A stretch of 64,000 nt of DNA, from positions 1 to 64,000 of the forward strand of contig LUQO01000015.1 of NCBI GenBank assembly GCA_001627865.1. Reading direction: 5' to 3'. Made by a program: the position numbers and the translations under genes. This document shows positions 63,928 through 64,000 of this stretch, piece after piece; the first letter of the stretch is position 1, and every line of letters begins with the position of its first letter. The notes under the pieces were generated by a model that made no database searches, had not been told where the DNA came from, and was given only the letters and a program-made list of their open reading frames with translations. The stretch comes from SAR324 cluster bacterium REDSEA-S27_B3. Lineage in GTDB: Bacteria; SAR324; NAC60-12.

Positions 63928-64000
63928 ATGATTGGGTTTTTAAAGAAAAAAACTTTACTATTGGAAAAGGAAACGGATAACCTGAAGTATCTAAAGCAGA
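63928..64000 (+). CDS. Start of an unrecognised gene, cut by window edge
   Basis: An ATG at 63928, 1 nt after the thiP stop, opens a frame that runs off the right edge after 24 codons (MIGFLKKKTLLLEKETDN...). It does not resemble the start of the ThiQ ATPase that would be expected. Too short to assign. Confidence 0.35.
   Translation, partial: MIGFLKKKTLLLEKETDNLKYLKQ

Noticed and set aside
1-64000. CRISPR array, IS elements, prophage or rRNA
   Set aside because: No regularly spaced direct repeats, transposase or integrase motifs, phage structural genes or conserved rRNA segments were seen on reading the window.

Overview
The window is about 64 kb of AT-leaning (roughly 40% GC), gene-dense bacterial chromosome. 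Lipoprotein and outer-membrane functions (Bor-like lipoprotein, Skp, LptC-like protein, DUF4105 protein), a PomAB-type flagellar stator, proteobacterial-style ArgA and OxyR, and a 14-subunit-type complex I point to a motile, aerobically respiring Gram-negative bacterium of proteobacterial type. A marine deltaproteobacterial or SAR324-like lineage would fit, but that is a guess from gene content and no rRNA or marker gene here settles it. I found no rRNA, convincing tRNA, CRISPR array, insertion sequence or prophage.

Layout. 1-4592 (minus): operon of Bor-like lipoprotein, rnc, a RluB-type pseudouridine synthase, FapA/DUF342, a pentapeptide-repeat protein and a secreted protein cut by the left edge. 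4734-8103: tatD, then motA with two tandem motB genes. 8112-13687: argA, a glycosyltransferase, lepB, a SEC-C methionine aminopeptidase, hflK. 13808-17953: a peroxide-defence block: a peroxiredoxin gene read through an in-frame UGA (predicted selenocysteine), a rubrerythrin/Fe-S oxidoreductase/DUF3501 operon, and oxyR divergent from it. 18109-20423: ilvH and ilvB. 20782-36087: complex I in two blocks, nuoEFG-JKL and nuoABCDH-pdxH-nuoI, separated by skp, fabZ, gatC, yhbY and metG; nuoM and nuoN are absent. 36097-38392: a double ThyX-like protein and upp. 38394-43163: coxG-, mocA-, xdhC-, sufS-, sufU- and coxD-like genes, which look like a maturation cassette for a molybdenum hydroxylase. 43234-49435: FKBP isomerase, chorismate mutase, tpiA, secG, a membrane protein, proB, ACT-malic enzyme, TlpA-like thioredoxin. 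49457-57489: an envelope region with several unrecognised secreted proteins. 57521-60184: exonuclease-like protein, pyrF, D,D-carboxypeptidase. 60343-63926: promoter, TPP riboswitch, thiB, an isolated ribbon-helix-helix gene, thiP.

How the genes work together. NADH oxidation (nuo) makes the membrane energy used by the stator (motAB). Peroxide defence is grouped: OxyR keeps both redox cysteines at the E. coli positions (199 and 208) and sits divergent from the rubrerythrin operon. The coxG-to-coxD cassette pairs cofactor nucleotidylation (MocA), cofactor sulfuration (XdhC with SufS and SufU) and chaperone-like insertion (CoxD, CoxG), though the target enzyme lies outside the window. Thiamine import is controlled by the riboswitch.

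The strongest second-look items are the selenocysteine peroxiredoxin with its perfect 11-bp SECIS-like stem, the CoxG/SufSU/CoxD cassette, the double ThyX-like protein, three related glycine-rich secreted proteins, the antitoxin-like gene between thiB and thiP, and a strong excess of the palindrome TCCGGA, including in non-coding DNA.
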